The translations under genes and the position numbers were made by a program. Shown here in pieces: positions 23,415 to 36,888 of a stretch of 64,000 nucleotides of DNA (position 1 is its first letter; each line of letters starts with the position of its first letter). The notes below the pieces were generated by a model. The model was not told the DNA's origin and ran no database searches. It saw only the letters and a program-made list of their open reading frames with translations. The stretch comes from Salvia splendens (lineage: Eukaryota > Streptophyta > Magnoliopsida > Lamiales > Lamiaceae). The stretch covers positions 5,800,001 through 5,864,000 of the forward strand of contig NC_056048.1 of the NCBI RefSeq assembly GCF_004379255.2, read 5' to 3'.

Positions 23415-26400
23415 TTAAAACCACTGAAACCATCTCCTCTGCTTATATGCATCCTCTTTCTTAGGAGCTAGGGTTATCCTATCGGCATGGGAGACGGCCC
23501 ATCTGTTGAAATCTGGTGAAGCAACCAGCTCTTCCAAGGCTTTGCGTGTGGACTCCTTTGTGAATGCTTCCCATTCATCCTTTGCAAATTTTCTTTGATA
23601 AGGAGCATCATGGAATGAAGAATAGAAAGTCTCCGAATCTGTTATTGGTGACTTACTAGTTTGACCTGAAAGGATAGCTAAATGTTAGCAAGGAATTTAA
23701 TGACAGACTAAAGTGTTCAAAACATTTAAATTGAAGGAAGCCACCTTGAACAGGAGTATATGAAGCTCTGATTGAAGGCCTGGAGGCAGAAGAATTGGCA
23801 ACTGGAGATCCATATGGATAAACAGGTTCTCTCACATTGCTCTTGGTCGGTCTACTTAACTTTCTGCAGGTTATTTCATGATTTATATTGGAATGTATGA
23901 TAAACTGAAAGAAAAAAAAGCATGATGCACTCAGAGACACATGTCATTGACTCACTTGTAAACACGGCGAACAAGCTTTGGTTGGATGGACCTCAACCCC
24001 AAAGAGAATAAAATTCCACCAATCAATGCGTCTATTGCCAATAAAGGATCTATAGAGCTCTGAAAAAGAAATCCATGATCATTTTACGCGACATATAAAA
24101 ATACTTTCGAAATTGGGGGTGATCAGGATACATTTAATAGTATGAAGAATCAGGAAACCTGAAGGATCAAGACAGAGGAAATAATACGAATTGACCAAGT
24201 GGCAAATTGAGATACACCATCATCAATATATCCATCATCCGTGATTACAAGCTTGCGTACAGCCCAAAAACCCAACCAAGATCCAACAATTAGAAGGAAA
24301 ATAATCAGAAAAATTAGCAGCTGCAAGACATAAATAGCATATGCATTAGCACAATGTGGAACACAACACAGTTTATGGCAAGAAGTTCAAATACAATACC
24401 TAATTAGTGCATAGGCTACACAACAAGTTTGATCTGAGACATTACATAGCAATATCTATTATCAATCATAAGAGCCACGAGCTATTCTCATCTAAAAACT
24501 AGATTACATTTTTAATTTTTTTCTAGTAATTTTTATTGATAAATCATACTACAAGATAAACATATCAGTACTCAGTAGCATGTAAGTGGTTGTGTTTTTA
24601 CTCTGAAAATTAAATCTCAAATAACTTGTAACAGTAGATGGTTTGTATTGTCAAACCTTGAAATGGATCTGAAATCAGATTTTTTATGTATTGTAGCGGC
24701 ATTAAGAATTTAAGAGTGATCTTTATAAAAGCACAGTAAAAATGAGACTAATACCGGCACTATAGAAGGGAATTTGCATCTTCGTGATTATTATATTCGA
24801 ATTTTTCCATCGGGGAAAGAGTAACTAAAAGAATTGAATAAAAGAAACTTACATACAGGATAATACATATCTTCAGAAAGTCCAATCTCGACCAATAGTG
24901 AATGTAGCAATCTTGGCACATAGCCAAGTAGAAAGGTTCCCATGCCAACCTGAATCAAATGAACAGATGAAGTTATTATACTAGCAAATAAAAATTGCCA
25001 ATTAGATGGGGTGGCGTGTAAATTTACATACAAAGGAGGAGTACAAAATTATTGCAAATGAGCCTTTTCGACCAGTTGGAAGTAGCTTCATCCCCTGTGC
25101 CAAAGCATAAGATGATTAGTAGAATATCCAGAAAATCTTTACTTCCCTTTCTAAATCGTAGGACTGAGGCCTTTTCATTTGTTAATATCAAATTAGAAAA
25201 TCTGAAAGAAGAAAACTTATTTACTTACCTGGAAAAGGACCATTAATATCACAAGTAAAGTCCCTGCAGCCATGGCACCACTGTAATAGAAAACTAAGGA
25301 CTTGCTGAGCACAGAAGCCAAACTCATCAACCCTATTCCAGAAATAAGGAATAGTATCCTATACAAAAAGAACTCTGCAAAAGGAAATCAACTGTAGTGA
25401 GTGTTTGCTAAAAACAAATTCCTGTCAGGAAAGTGATTATGCATATAGATAGTAGTAACTGTTTCATAGTAAAGCTAAGTAGTGTTTTCAAGTAATAGTG
25501 CAATACCAAATGCAGTATCAATAGTAATCATAAATACATGAGAAATGATGATTCAGTCTTCATGTTTTTAATATGTACAAGACCAGTTTATGGGAAAAAT
25601 CAGAGAATGCTAAAAGTTTGTTAGAACTTAGAAGCATTAAAAAAACACTCACATGGTACTTTTAGAATTTCAGCTATTTATGGCATTATGCAAGCATAAC
25701 TTGAGTTTGAATTTGAAAGCACTCAAAATTGCTAAACACAAGCTAACTCATACTTACAGCTTTTATAAGTTCTTTTGCAAACGCTAGTGCAAGGTACAAA
25801 CAAAGCTAAGAATCATATTAACCATTAACTAGCAAGCTAAAACAAATTACAGAAAGAAAATAAAATAGAGACAACAATAATATAATAGTATGTGACCATG
25901 GATGACAAACCTTCATCAAGAGAGACTTGAATATTTTCAGAATAAGAAGCCCCCATCCTTATGTCTATGACTTTGTGATCAAAAGGAGACATTGGTTTAA
26001 TCCAAAACCCATCGGAAAGTCTTTCCCACTGGTCGTGTGGGCACATTCCTATCTCAAGAGTTACATTCCTGCTGTCACTAAGCATGTTATTAAGTAGCTA
26101 AACCAATAAATATTTCCAAACATATCTACCCGTGTAAGTGTGCATGTTAGTACATGGAAAAAATAAACAATAAAAGATGTTGTCCATGAAAAATATGTTA
26201 GCACCTTACCAAGCAATAGTTTTTAATAGAGATGATCAGATGAAGATGAAATATGTTCTTATTATCATATCAAAAAAATCAAACCTTCCTTAAACATACG
26301 TTCAAAATCATCCAAATCTAAGATATATTCATCAGGAGATTCAATGCCTTTAATATCTCATGAAAACTATGGTGTTTCAAGATTCAATCAGGAAAAAATC

Positions 26401-28134
26401 AAAAATTGCTTTCGCAAACGTAGTAGCATGATAAGCAAATAGATCAAGCTTTTAGTTGGCTATATGTTTCCAAGAAAAGATATACAGTAGTTTCCAGAAT
26501 TAAGTTTAAGTGTTAACGACACAATACTAATGTTAATCAACTAAGCTTACTCTGACAGAGTATTGCTAGAATACACATCAATAGCCAAAATCACCAAAGC
26601 AATTAAGTTTTCCATCACTTGAGCAATATAGTCTCATCAAACCAACTTACCTGTGGAAACAGACATATATATTTGGTGGGCGGCCACTTGAGGTTGCATG
26701 CGAAACTTTTACCTTCATTGAATTAGCATACTTGTTTAAATGTTTGATCCTAGGCAAACCATGAATTAGAACTCTCCCACATTTAATTTTAGCTCCAGGC
26801 TTGGAACCTGGAGAATTTTCCACTATCAAGGTTGGAGATAGCTGCAATGTTGCAGGCCCATTTGCAGCTGCAACAAACAATACATACGCTGTGAGCTAAA
26901 ATATAGATAATTACTACTGAACAAGCATAGCTCTATCTCACAGATTAATCTGCAAATAAAACTAAATTCACATGAACCAGGCAAGCAATTATGTATCATG
27001 GTCCTTGAAGGAGTCTTGTTCGGATTGTAAGGGGCGAAAAATCAAAAGAATTTGAAATTATAATACACAATATTAAAAACTAGTACTATTAAACTCTATG
27101 TATAATTATAAACTCCTATATTATAAAACATTAGTGATTGTAAAAGTATAATTAAAATATAAGAAATATATTATAATTAACAATTTCTTAAAAGAATTAT
27201 AAAATTAAAATGAATTATCTTAAAAGAATATAAAATTAAAAAGAACATATTTCTAGTGAATGATAGAATTTTATTAATTTTTTAATCAACAAATATAATT
27301 AAATATATAAATTATACTAGTAGTAAGTTATTGTAAATAAAAAATTTAATATTTATGTATAAAAATAAATAAGTTCAGAGTATTATTTTCAAAAAGTAAT
27401 GCGGCAAAATAATATTATACACAAAGATATATGAATAAACATAAATTAAAAACATAAATTTAGTAAATACTCCTAGTATATAATCAAATAGTAGTAAACT
27501 TTTAATATAATTAATCACATATTCTTAATATACATATATACATATTAAACACGAATTATTAGTTTATATAGATAAAATATTTCGTGTTTAACATATGAAA
27601 ATAACTTATGTTCATATTACTACCAATAAGTCCTTGTGGTGTAGTTGTAGAATTGTTGGTAAGTTCACCAGGAACTCTTGAGTTCGACCCCTATCAAGGC
27701 TAAAATTTTAGAATAAAATTTTGAAAAGCATTTGAACCGGTTTCCGGTTTCGACGGTTCATGGGGGTTGAAGCAAATTAGGAGAATCGAAAAGCATGTGA
27801 AGTAGCATGTAAAACTATTTACAGAAATAGAATCGAAATCCAACCACGATAATCAAACCCGGGGAAGCAAATTAGGAGAATCCAAAATTCCATAACAGTA
27901 ACTGCTTAAGAGTGAGCGTAAAGGGTTGATTTCAGGCATAAACCCTCACCACTGGCACTCAAAGCTACGAGCTTTTCGTTTTGTTCTGTCAGATAATGAA
28001 TAACCCTGAACATATAGTTACCCTAATTATGAAGAGTGTTTACCTAAAGAGAGTTCAGAATCAGCTCCCGCGGAGAGAAACGCCAAATGCGAGAGTGTAA
28101 TAAAGCATAGAAACAGTGTTGTTAGAGTAGGCAT
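23415..28134 (-). CDS. PNET2: NEMP-family (DUF2215) nuclear envelope membrane protein, PNET2-like
   Basis: Ten coding exons join in frame: 28044-28134, 26651-26867, 25911-26077, 25229-25374, 25032-25094, 24857-24949, 24159-24320, 23956-24059, 23745-23863 and 23415-23665, giving 470 aa. The start is an N-terminal signal peptide (MPTLTTLFLCFITLSHLAFL). A luminal domain to about residue 158 carries GMCPHDQWERLSDGFW and SPFDHKVIDIRM. A cluster of hydrophobic segments follows at about 160-335 (ILFLISGIGLMSLASVL, FYYSGAMAAGTLLVILMVLF, LLIFLIIFLLIVGSWLGFW and others). The C-terminal tail of about 135 residues is soluble and ends RRWFQWF. This layout is that of NEMP/TMEM194 proteins. Plant members (PNET2) lie at the inner nuclear membrane and act with the nuclear lamina. 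Intron 1 (26868-28043) contains an old transposon copy. Family assignment is from memory of the motifs; the Arabidopsis orthologue letter is not assigned. Confidence 0.85.
27010..27790 (-). mobile_element. Degraded hAT-type element in PNET2 intron 1
   Basis: The stretch 27040-27300 matches, in reverse complement and at about 90% by eye, the A/T-rich core of the intact element at 48124-48981 (shared: TATAATACACAATATTAAAA, AACTCCTATATT, ATGAATTATCTTAAAAGAAT). A tRNA-like part follows at 27634-27705, then AACCGGTTTCCGG near 27737, again matching the order of parts in the 48-kb copy. The ends are too decayed to show a TSD. Confidence 0.75.
27634..27705 (+). repeat. tRNA-derived SINE-like sequence
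   Basis: TGTGGTGTAGTTGTAGA resembles an A box and GAGTTCGACCC a B box, spaced as in a tRNA. There is no cloverleaf good enough for a functional tRNA. The same type of sequence occurs, reversed, at 48355-48425. Confidence 0.5.
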
Positions 28135-28344
28135 GGCTCATCGAATGCAGAAATGCAGAAGAATTGGGCGGTTTTGTTTGAGAAAATCAAATTTGTAGCA
28201 AAGAAATGATTTTTTTTCGTTGAAACTTTGAATTGCTCTTTTATTCCGTTGTACAAAGTGGTCCCCACCATCTTTTTTCCTAGCACAAGATTGGCCCAGG
28301 CAGTGTATCTTAGATGCTAAGGGTCTGTTTGACTTGAGTAAGAA

Positions 28345-28880
28345 GAAGAAGATGGATAACGACTAATAGCATTTACAAGGGAAAGGTAAATTGAGAGGTA
28401 AAGTCATATAACTATCATATTTATCTTTTCTTCATGAAAAATCATTTTTCGAAGATGGAAGTATTTGAGAAGGTATTGTACCTTTTCTCATTTTGAAGAT
28501 ATATCTTTAATTCTCCATCCAAGGAGAGATAAAATCTTATAACTACCATATTTGCCTTCTTTTCATGAAAAATCATTTTCGAGGGAAAATGTATTTGAGA
28601 AGGTATTACAATTTATGTTTTTAATGCATTTTGTACTATTATTTTATTTTTAAAAAATAATTTACCTTTCTATATATTTTTTTCCTTTGGAATGTGTTAT
28701 TTTTAGGAAGAGTATATTTCATTTTATGAGAAGGTAAATAGCTAATATACTTCTTTCATTTACCTCTACCTTTTTTCTTTTGGAATGTGTTAGTTTTTGG
28801 AAAAGTATATTACACTTTATGAAAAGGTAAGTAGCTAATATATCTCTTTCATTTACCTCTCTTTATTAGAAATGCTATAA
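28345..28880. mobile_element. MITE-like element with two internal duplications
   Basis: The left end ATAGCATTTACAAGG and the right end AGAAATGCTAT are inverted, and GAGAGGTAAA recurs just inside both ends. Inside, 28400-28483 is repeated at 28523-28606 (shared CATGAAAAATCATTTT, GTATTTGAGAAGGTATT), and 28665-28767 at 28768-28861 (shared TTGGAATGTGTTA, GTAGCTAATAT-type). ATAACGA occurs next to both ends, but a clean TSD is not defined. The stretch 28881-29586 shows nothing further. Confidence 0.5.
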
Positions 28881-29586
28881 CGAATGGTAATTTTTGTTGT
28901 TTGGAAGATAGAGTACAAAGATAAAAATGAGGGAGGTACTCTTTTGAAAAAAATGTATGTTTATCTTATACAGCAAATTTGACCCTTATTAAGGAATTAG
29001 TTAATTATTGATGAAGCTAAATTAATGAATAAATTAATAATATGAATATTAATTAAAGTAATATACCAGTTGATTATATTTATATATTACCCGTTTAGGA
29101 TATAATGAGGAGAACATCAATAGATCATAAATCATCCCAAATATATGGCAGTGACTAAAACTAAGAAATATTGAGTAATTTAAGCAAAAACTATGAAATT
29201 GAGATATTAATACTTAATTAATTATTATTAAAATATTAATTAATTAAAGCAAAGTTGAGATGGTGGAAGTAGCCAATTTTCCAGCAAAGAACAACGAGAA
29301 AGACGACGGAATAGGGATAAAACAATCGAGAATAATGACATCCTCCGTCCAATGACATCAAGAAACCAGTATTCACGACGATTACACAGTCATTCTCCAT
29401 TGTTGTAAACTACTTTTGGAAACGAAAACACTAACCAACTGGAAAATCAAGAAAACTGCGCATGGAAATGAATAGACATATACAAAACCTCTTTGATTAC
29501 AATATTATCTGAATATATTGTGTAAAAGCAGCAGAAATAGCTGATATGAAATGTTGAAAATGGCAGTGTAGAGCATCTTGGAGGTC

Positions 29587-30639
29587 TCATTGGTTACCCA
29601 GTGCAAGATCATGCCAAGCATCAGCCTCAACTGGTTGGCTTTCCTGGTCTGAAAACACAAACATATTCATCATATCAAACTCCCCAGAAATTGATTCTTA
29701 ATACCCAGCAACATGAGAGGTCTAGGAGCATAACAACACCATCGCACTAGCATACACAGTAACACTCCTATCAGTAAAAAATGTACAGTTTTGAGATTGG
29801 TATATATGAACTCCTATCCAGAAGCCTCATCATGTCAGTCAGACTTTGTTCAGAAGAGAACACTGAGTTGAGAGTCAACTGCGGGCTAGCATTATGTTTG
29901 ATAATTTGTTGACATTTATATCTAAATTGTTTAATCCGAAGAATAATATACCTAAAAATAATTCCAGCATGCGGCTTGTCCTCAGAACAGTTTGACTACT
30001 TTAACAAACCATGCAAACCCCTAGATTGGGACGAAATCGGACCTTAAAAACTAAGGGGTCTAGAGACTAAGTGCATGCAATATTATTGGTCAGCCTTTGC
30101 CCTCATGATCTAAATGGATATGTGTTAATGAACATCCTTAGTGTTCATAACCAACTTCAATCTAATTATTTACCCAATTTGATCCATAATCCCTACTATA
30201 AGTCTATAATACTGTCACTGAAACTCTATGGGGAAGATAAAAAGGCAATTACTTTAAATAGCTTTGCATCATTTGACACAGTAACACCAACTAAATTCTT
30301 AACAAACAAGTAGTAGTTACTTTCCATCATCCAAACAAAGCATGTAGTATAAAAAAGAAAATTCGAAAGAGGACATACTTGAATCTTCGGCGTCATCAGT
30401 CCTAGAATCAATTAGAGGCGGTAATGGAAGATCTGAGAGAAACAAATTAACACTACATCAAAACTCTTAACAATGAAAGACAAGTGTTAACATACTCAGT
30501 GGAAATGCGCTCCTCAAATGACACAACAATGAAACAGCCAAAAAAAGAAACAAAATGAAGTACCATCATCAGGAAGAGTATCTCTCATCCATTCTTCATC
30601 CACAATGTCTATGAGGATGCCCAAGCTTAAATCCGCCAT
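29587..30639 (-). CDS. APC13: Anaphase-promoting complex subunit 13
   Basis: Three short exons (30564-30639, 30379-30432, 29587-29648) join in frame with GT-AG borders to give 63 aa. The N-terminus ([20 protein letters not shown]) and the adjoining TLPDDDLPLPP are the APC13 signature. The C-terminus is [16 protein letters not shown]13 is a small subunit of the APC/C ubiquitin ligase that drives cell-cycle progression; the Arabidopsis gene is BONSAI. Each exon is too short to stand out as an open frame. A probable 5' UTR exon lies near 31384-31470 (donor CTAAG then GTTAGTAG at 31383). The gene is divergent from the HHP gene, and the two probable transcription starts are only about 0.4 kb apart. 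Confidence 0.92.
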
Positions 30640-31470
30640 TTTTGCGATTCCCTTCATATTCAATTAAGTTTCCAAAATTCAAGGCCTCAAGATTAGATAA
30701 GACATCAAAATGTAAAAATGAAGACAACAAAAAACTTCTTGATTAATAGGCCCAAACAGAAACTGCAGAGAATAATACCTACAATTGATCAATATATCTG
30801 TACAGGTGAACACTGGGGATTTGGAAAACAAGTATAGTAGTATAAAAAATATGGGATGAGGTTGATGGGCTAACAGGCTGAGGCCTAACTGAAGCGAGCC
30901 GAAACAACCAGTCTAGAGCTCGACTGCTCGAGTCGTCAAAGAATTCGAGGATCGAACTCAACCCAACACAAATGTAAAGTTCGGATTCAGTTTGAGCTCT
31001 ATTTGTGTTGTGAAATTTGTAGGAACAAGTGATTAAAAGAGGGGCGGTGATCTACCAAATTAAACCAGATAAATCTTTCCTTCATTTCTCTTTATTGCAG
31101 GTTTCTACCCAATTACCAAACATGTAGTTATAACAGAGCTGGATTTCCAAACTTCATTCCAACTAAAAATAATTCTCCTACTTTCAATTTTTTCTTCTTC
31201 ATTATAAGTTTTCCGCAGCAACGATCCCTTTTCAATGCTTCTGAGTTAAAATATTACTGTTACCAACAGATCTCTTTCAGTTGTTTATGGATTTTAGAGC
31301 ATGAGATGAAGATTATCCAATAATCTCCTTAAACATGTGGATTCTACTTCAAAAAGGACATTACTCATATGGATTCTACTAACCTTAGCGGATGATAAGA
31401 GGGGCGGTGGAGCAGTTTCCGGAAGCGGACGGCGAGCGGTGGCGGGTCGAGAGCTGGGAAAGATTGAAGA

Positions 31471-31900
31471 AAGGGTTTTTGGCTAACAATTTGGGGATTT
31501 CAAACTTTTATTTAGTCGTGGTTCTTAATTACAGCATGTAATTTTTAGAATTTAATCTTAATAATGTATTACTAAATGTAAATTTGGAGTTTTAATTTTT
31601 AAATAATTTAATAATCATTGTGAATTAAGATTATGAAAAAATAAATGAATTTAAAAATTGAAGGGAAAATTTTAAGATGTTGGGAATTGGGCGATGATTG
31701 TCATGTCGTGTAGCTCGAATGTTCAATTTGAAAAGAATATCTTTGAAATGGTGCGAAATTCGAAAAGCAGGAAGGGCCACTCAGAATCATTTGAGCATCT
31801 CCGCATTTTTTTGAAGATCCATTCACCACCTATTTATTTTCTTCTCCAAATGAATTTGCTCATTTACAGATTTCTGTGGCATCATTAATCTGTGTTAGCT
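31471..31900. promoter_or_regulatory. Probable shared promoter region of APC13 and HHP4-like gene
   Basis: The region lies between the inferred 5' UTR of APC13 (minus) and that of the HHP gene (plus, first exon near 31900-31978). It is A/T-rich with no coding sequence. The assignment as a bidirectional promoter is inferred from gene orientation only. Confidence 0.4.
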
Positions 31901-32108
31901 TCCACATTTGATCGCACAGTCGAATTCTCGACTTCTCTCTTTGCGGCGGCGTGCTCCTTCATTCCCCTTGCAATTTAGGTAGTTTTTCCTATCCTTATTG
32001 TTACGCAACAAAAATGCTTACTTTTCTTTTCGTGGTTGAATTGATGTCTCTTGATGAATTGCGAGTATTTATTGATTTTTGTGCTTATTTCGTGTTTAGT
32101 GGCAGAGA

Positions 32109-35100
32109 ATGGGTAAGAATGAAGCGAATCGCAGTGCGGTGAAATCGTGCGATGCATCTGATGATAATTCAGGGGAAGGGAAAGGAAAGAAATTGTGGAA
32201 GAAGGTGAAATACCAGCTGGTGGAGTACCATGCGCTGCCTGGATACTTGAAGGATAATGAGTATATCCTTGCTCATTACAGAGCTGAATGGCCTTTGAAG
32301 CAGGCCTTGCTCAGCATTTTCTCCATTCACAATGAGACCCTCAACGTCTGGACGTAAGACTTTTATTCCACCCATGCTTTTTATTTTGTTTTTGTTGCTA
32401 TCAGTGTAGTTTCGATGGCTTTCGTTTGTAGCATGGTGATAAATTGTCTTGAGAAATGTTATATTCTTTCTTTGGCATGAGCAGCATATCACATAGGGAT
32501 GCATATAATTTGAAATACTAATATTTACTATAAAGGAAAAGGAGTTGTGAGCAAACTAATTGGAGCAAGCTGAACTAATTGGAGCAAGCTGAACATGTCA
32601 ACGTGTCTGTGTCTAGCATTGCCATGACAGAAAATTCTGAAAATGGTAGTAGGTGCGAGGAGGATCACGTGGTATCCCTGAGAATGTGGGCCATATGATA
32701 TTGGTTCATTGATCATGGAGTTCTGCGTAGCTATTAGGTCCAGAGCTTTAGTTCAGGAGTAAAAACAAAACGTTCAGGTTTATAATATGGAGATCTAAGG
32801 CAGGGATTAGTGTTTAGTTTAGTCCTCATTTATCGTATTCTGGTTTATCTGTTTGTTTCCGTACGTACTCCTAGTTGTATCGACCAAACTATTCAATAAG
32901 TTGTTTACCTTAATGGAGTCAATTATTTTTTATATCATGTAACCTCATGTTTCTCCTTCCCCGAAAATTAGTTAGTGGGAGAGAAGCTGTAAAGCAATGG
33001 CCCCTGTGTTCCATAAATAGCAACTTCAAGTTTTCCCTCATTTGAGAGGACTAATTGTCACTATATCTAGTTTACCAGTGCAAGAGCTGTGGATAGATCT
33101 TTATTTGCTCTCTTTCTGGGCTCTTGGTACAACACAAGACATTTGTTTTATAGTACTACTTTACTAGTTATTTTCAAACAAGGAACCAAGTTCCTCACAG
33201 CACAACCATTTAGCTAGTACCTTGAGAGCTAAGAAATAAGCTTTATGATTTACCGCGTTGAAAAATATTACTACTTGGTTCTGCTTCATATTGCACTCAT
33301 AAGTAGTACTAGTAATTCAGTTTTCATCTGAACTCAATGCTTCAATCTGTTTCCAGTACTAACAAATGATTTGAGGTAGACATCATACATAATAGAATTG
33401 CTTTAATTGTTAAAGGAATTGATGTATTAAGCTTAGCCTGCTGAAAGGTAGCCTTTACTGTGCATCTACCATCTTTCTACATTGATTTTGATGGTTAGTA
33501 GGACTAGTTTTAATTTTTAAGGCATGTCTTCATATTCAATGCTGGTTTAGAATAAAGACCATGATATCATTTTGTAAAAGATGTTGGCGGCGTTGGAAAG
33601 ACATCATTTTAATTATTTTCTGGATATCTCATTTGTTTTTTGCTATCACTACTTTGGACTTATGCTACAGTGGTGTTGATGCCTTTTTTACTTCCTTAGT
33701 ATGATTACATTTTTTGGAATATTCCCCATCATTCATTCAATCTCTGTTCTCTGTGCAGGCATTTGCTTGGCTTCTTCCTTTTCCTCTCTCTAACCATTTA
33801 CACTGCTATAAAGGTTCCAAATGTTGTGGACCTGAATTTGCCGAGTGCGCTCAGAAATGCTGGTTTTCAGAAATTGCATGCAGATCTCATTACTTGCCTC
33901 CCATCCTTGCCACATATGCCCGCTCTTCACAAACTTCGAGAGGAGTTGAAAACTTCATTGCCTTCAATGAACTTGTCACCATACTTATCCAACTGGCACA
34001 TTATGGAACTCCTCTCTAACTGTTTACCTGAGAATCTGAATTACAGCAACCACACTGATACTTGTGTTCTGGTACTCTACTTCCCCTTTATGGTGGTGTT
34101 TTTAGTTGCTTATTATTCTCCTTATGGTTTCATGATCTACAAATGTGAAAGTTGTCGCGAGATGCTCAGATGCATCCATTTATTTGGTGGTTACTTTTTC
34201 TTAAGCCTTACACATAGTAAGTTCTTTTAATGGGTGACACTCAGATATTATTCATTTTGCTTGGCCTCTGATATCATGTTATATGACTACGTCATCTAAA
34301 ATTTTTAGTTTGATACAAGTTAGAATGAACATCCTGAGTATCTTGACTCCACAATTCACATACTAGTCTTGGCCTCACCAATATGATTTTTGATGAGATA
34401 CTATTTCTGCAAATCTCACTGATTCTTATAACATATTGGTGCAGTCATGTGCTATAATACTCCATGTGTAATCTTGCATATTACTAGTATCTTTTTTTGT
34501 GACATCTGCACTCTGTCACGTATAATTTGTATCAGTAGTTCTAATTTCATATCCTGATATAATGGGAAACATATTAGAACGTTTGGGTTGATTGGATGAT
34601 TTGCTAATTTTCAGCATAATATGAAAGAGGATGTGGCGAACATAATAGCTCCATTGTTGGTGAGGCCTATCACACGTTGGCCGTTCTTTGCTTTCTTGGG
34701 TGGGGCTATGTTCTGCTTGCTAGCCAGCAGCACATGCCATTTGCTCTCCTGTCACTCTGAACGCCTAGCATACTTCATGCTTCGGCTAGACTATGCAGGG
34801 ATCGCTGCCCTCATCTCAACATCCTTCTACCCGCCCGTCTACTACTCCTTCATGTGCTATCCTTTCTTCTGCAATCTCTACATGGGGTTCATTACTCTAC
34901 TAGGAATAGGCACAGTCCTGGCATCCCTTCTCCCAGTGTTCCAAACCCCTGAATACCGCACCTTCCGAGCATCCCTCTTCTTCGGGATGGGTTTCTCTGG
35001 TGCAGCCCCCATCTTACACAAGCTAATCCTGTTCTGGCACCAGCCAGAGGCGCTCCACACAACAGGATACGAAGTTTTGATGGGGCTATTTTATGGCGTA

Positions 35101-35268
35101 GGAGCACTGGTGTATGCAATGAGAATCCCGGAGAGATGGATGCCGGGGAAGTTTGACCTTGCCGGGCACAGTCACCAACTCTTCCATGTTCTTGTTGTAG
35201 CCGGAGCTTATACGCATTATCGTGCCGGACTTGTGTATCTTAGGTGGAGAGACCTGCAAGGATGCTGA
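32109..35268 (+). CDS. HHP4: Heptahelical transmembrane protein, PAQR/HlyIII family (HHP4/5-like)
   Basis: Three exons (32109-32353, 33759-34071, 34615-35268) join in frame to give 403 aa. The N-terminus is hydrophilic. A PAQR entry motif follows (YLKDNEYILAHYRAEWPLKQ, then SIFSIHNETLNVWTHLLGF across the first splice). Exon 3 encodes the remaining membrane helices, with SSTCHLLSCHSERL and HSHQLFHVLVVAG holding the conserved His residues that in this family bind zinc. It ends YLRWRDLQGC. HHPs are plant relatives of adiponectin/progestin receptors linked to sugar and hormone responses, and some bind ICE1 and MYB factors in cold signalling. The subgroup (HHP4/5) is chosen because of the long loop between helices 1 and 2. 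A 5' UTR intron is likely, with donor near 31979 and acceptor near 32100. Confidence 0.92.
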
Positions 35269-36634
35269 GAATTGTTAAGAGTAAGTGTAGGTGGTAAATA
35301 TTTCCATTCAGTGGTAGCTTATATTGCCATCTTTGTGATGTTGTGCACAAAATAATTGGACGTAAAATGCTTCAACAAGAAACTACTAGTAGTATTACTA
35401 CTGCACTGTAGTATTAAATCCCATTTCGTATTAATGTTTTTTAAGTGACGTGCAATACTCAAAAAACGATCTAAGTTTTCTTGTGCACATATATAAAACT
35501 ATACATATACTCAAAATAATGTTATATAACCGCCCGCAGTTTTATTACATTTAAAGTAATTGCAAATTCGAACATGATTAGCTAAAAAATATAATATTGA
35601 AAAAAAATAGAATACGTGAAAAAACCGTCTTTGAAAAATATACTTCATTTACTAGTAACTCAAAAGTATAAGTTAAAAATGGAAAAGATATTGTATAGTT
35701 ACATAAATCAATAATATTAAACTGATTTATAATTACGAGCAATATAAAACAAAAACTATATTGTGTTAAATAGCATTCAGTTAAAGGAAAGCAGAGGAAG
35801 AGAAAAGTTGACCATACTTGATGACAAAACAATGGATCCTACTTCAGTCAGATATTCAACCGTAATAGTGTCATGTCAGTAATTATAATCCATCAATTTT
35901 TATAATTCATCAGTTTTTATAATCCATTTCCAATTCACTTCTACTATCCTTCTTTCAGTTGAATCTCATGTTATTTTTACTCATCCATTATTCAATGACA
36001 AATTCAGTCATCTTCTCTTTTCTTACACCATCTTTCAATTTTTCATCCATTTCACATTTTATATACTCTAATTAACTTAAATATGCAATTTAATTAATTA
36101 TTATGTTAATTAAATTACTAAAATAGTTAGATTAGCATTCTAAAAATGAATTATCATCTAAAAACAGCAAAACAGTGAGTTGAGTTTTGCACTACTCCAC
36201 GACTTCTAAATATCCAAAACACATGCCAAAATGCTATCGTTGAGAGTCGAACTCAAGACCTCCCGCTGAAGATATTATTTTGAGCGCAATGCGTCGTCAT
36301 TTTCATTCCCGTGATGATTTGGGGTAAGCCTATTTTGAGTTACCTATCGTATGAAGTTCTTTCGGTCTCATCTCTATATTAATTGCTGTCTACCAATATT
36401 TCCATCTTTCCCTTTCCATGGAATTATTATTTCCCATGTAAATTTTGGCAGCGTTCTATAATTATTAATTATTCTATTATAGTTTCGAGTAATATCATCA
36501 CCAACAACCCCACGCCAAATTTCTGTTACCTTCTCGTCCTTTATGCAATTTCATTATCAAGATAATATACAAAAATATTTTCATCCGTTTCACTCCTCAT
36601 TTGTGCATACTAGTACTACCGTTTAAAATATGTA
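35269..36634. other. Intergenic; one SINE-like sequence
   Basis: This is A/T-rich sequence. The only feature I recognise is the tRNA-like stretch at 36243-36300. Confidence 0.45.
36243..36300 (-). repeat. tRNA-derived SINE-like sequence
   Basis: Read on the minus strand it gives GCATTGCGCTCAAAATAAT and then TCTTGAGTTCGACTCTC, which resembles a B box. The A-box half is weak. It is probably a SINE remnant rather than a tRNA gene. Confidence 0.4.
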
Positions 36635-36886
36635 CTCCCTCCGTTCCATAGTAATAAAGTTATTTTGTCATTTTGGTATATTCCATAATAATAGAGTCAT
36701 TTCCTTTTTTATTAAAAGTCAACACATTTTTCCACACATACTCTACTCTCTCTTACTTTATTCTCCCTTCATCTCTCTACCTTTTTCATTTTCTACTTTA
36801 CTCTCCATTTACTTAACTCACCTAACACAATTTTTCTTAATCTCCGTGCCGAAAAGAAACTCCTCCATTACTACGGAACGGGGGAG
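36635..36886. mobile_element. Stowaway MITE
   Basis: The 252-bp element starts CTCCCTCCGTTCCATAGTAA and ends TTACTACGGAACGGGGGAG, with TA on both sides (36633-36634 and 36887-36888). Confidence 0.9.
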
Positions 36887-36888
36887 TA

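Noticed and set aside
27634..27705. Functional tRNA gene
   Set aside because: There are A- and B-box-like motifs but no stable acceptor or anticodon stems, and the segment recurs inside another transposon copy.
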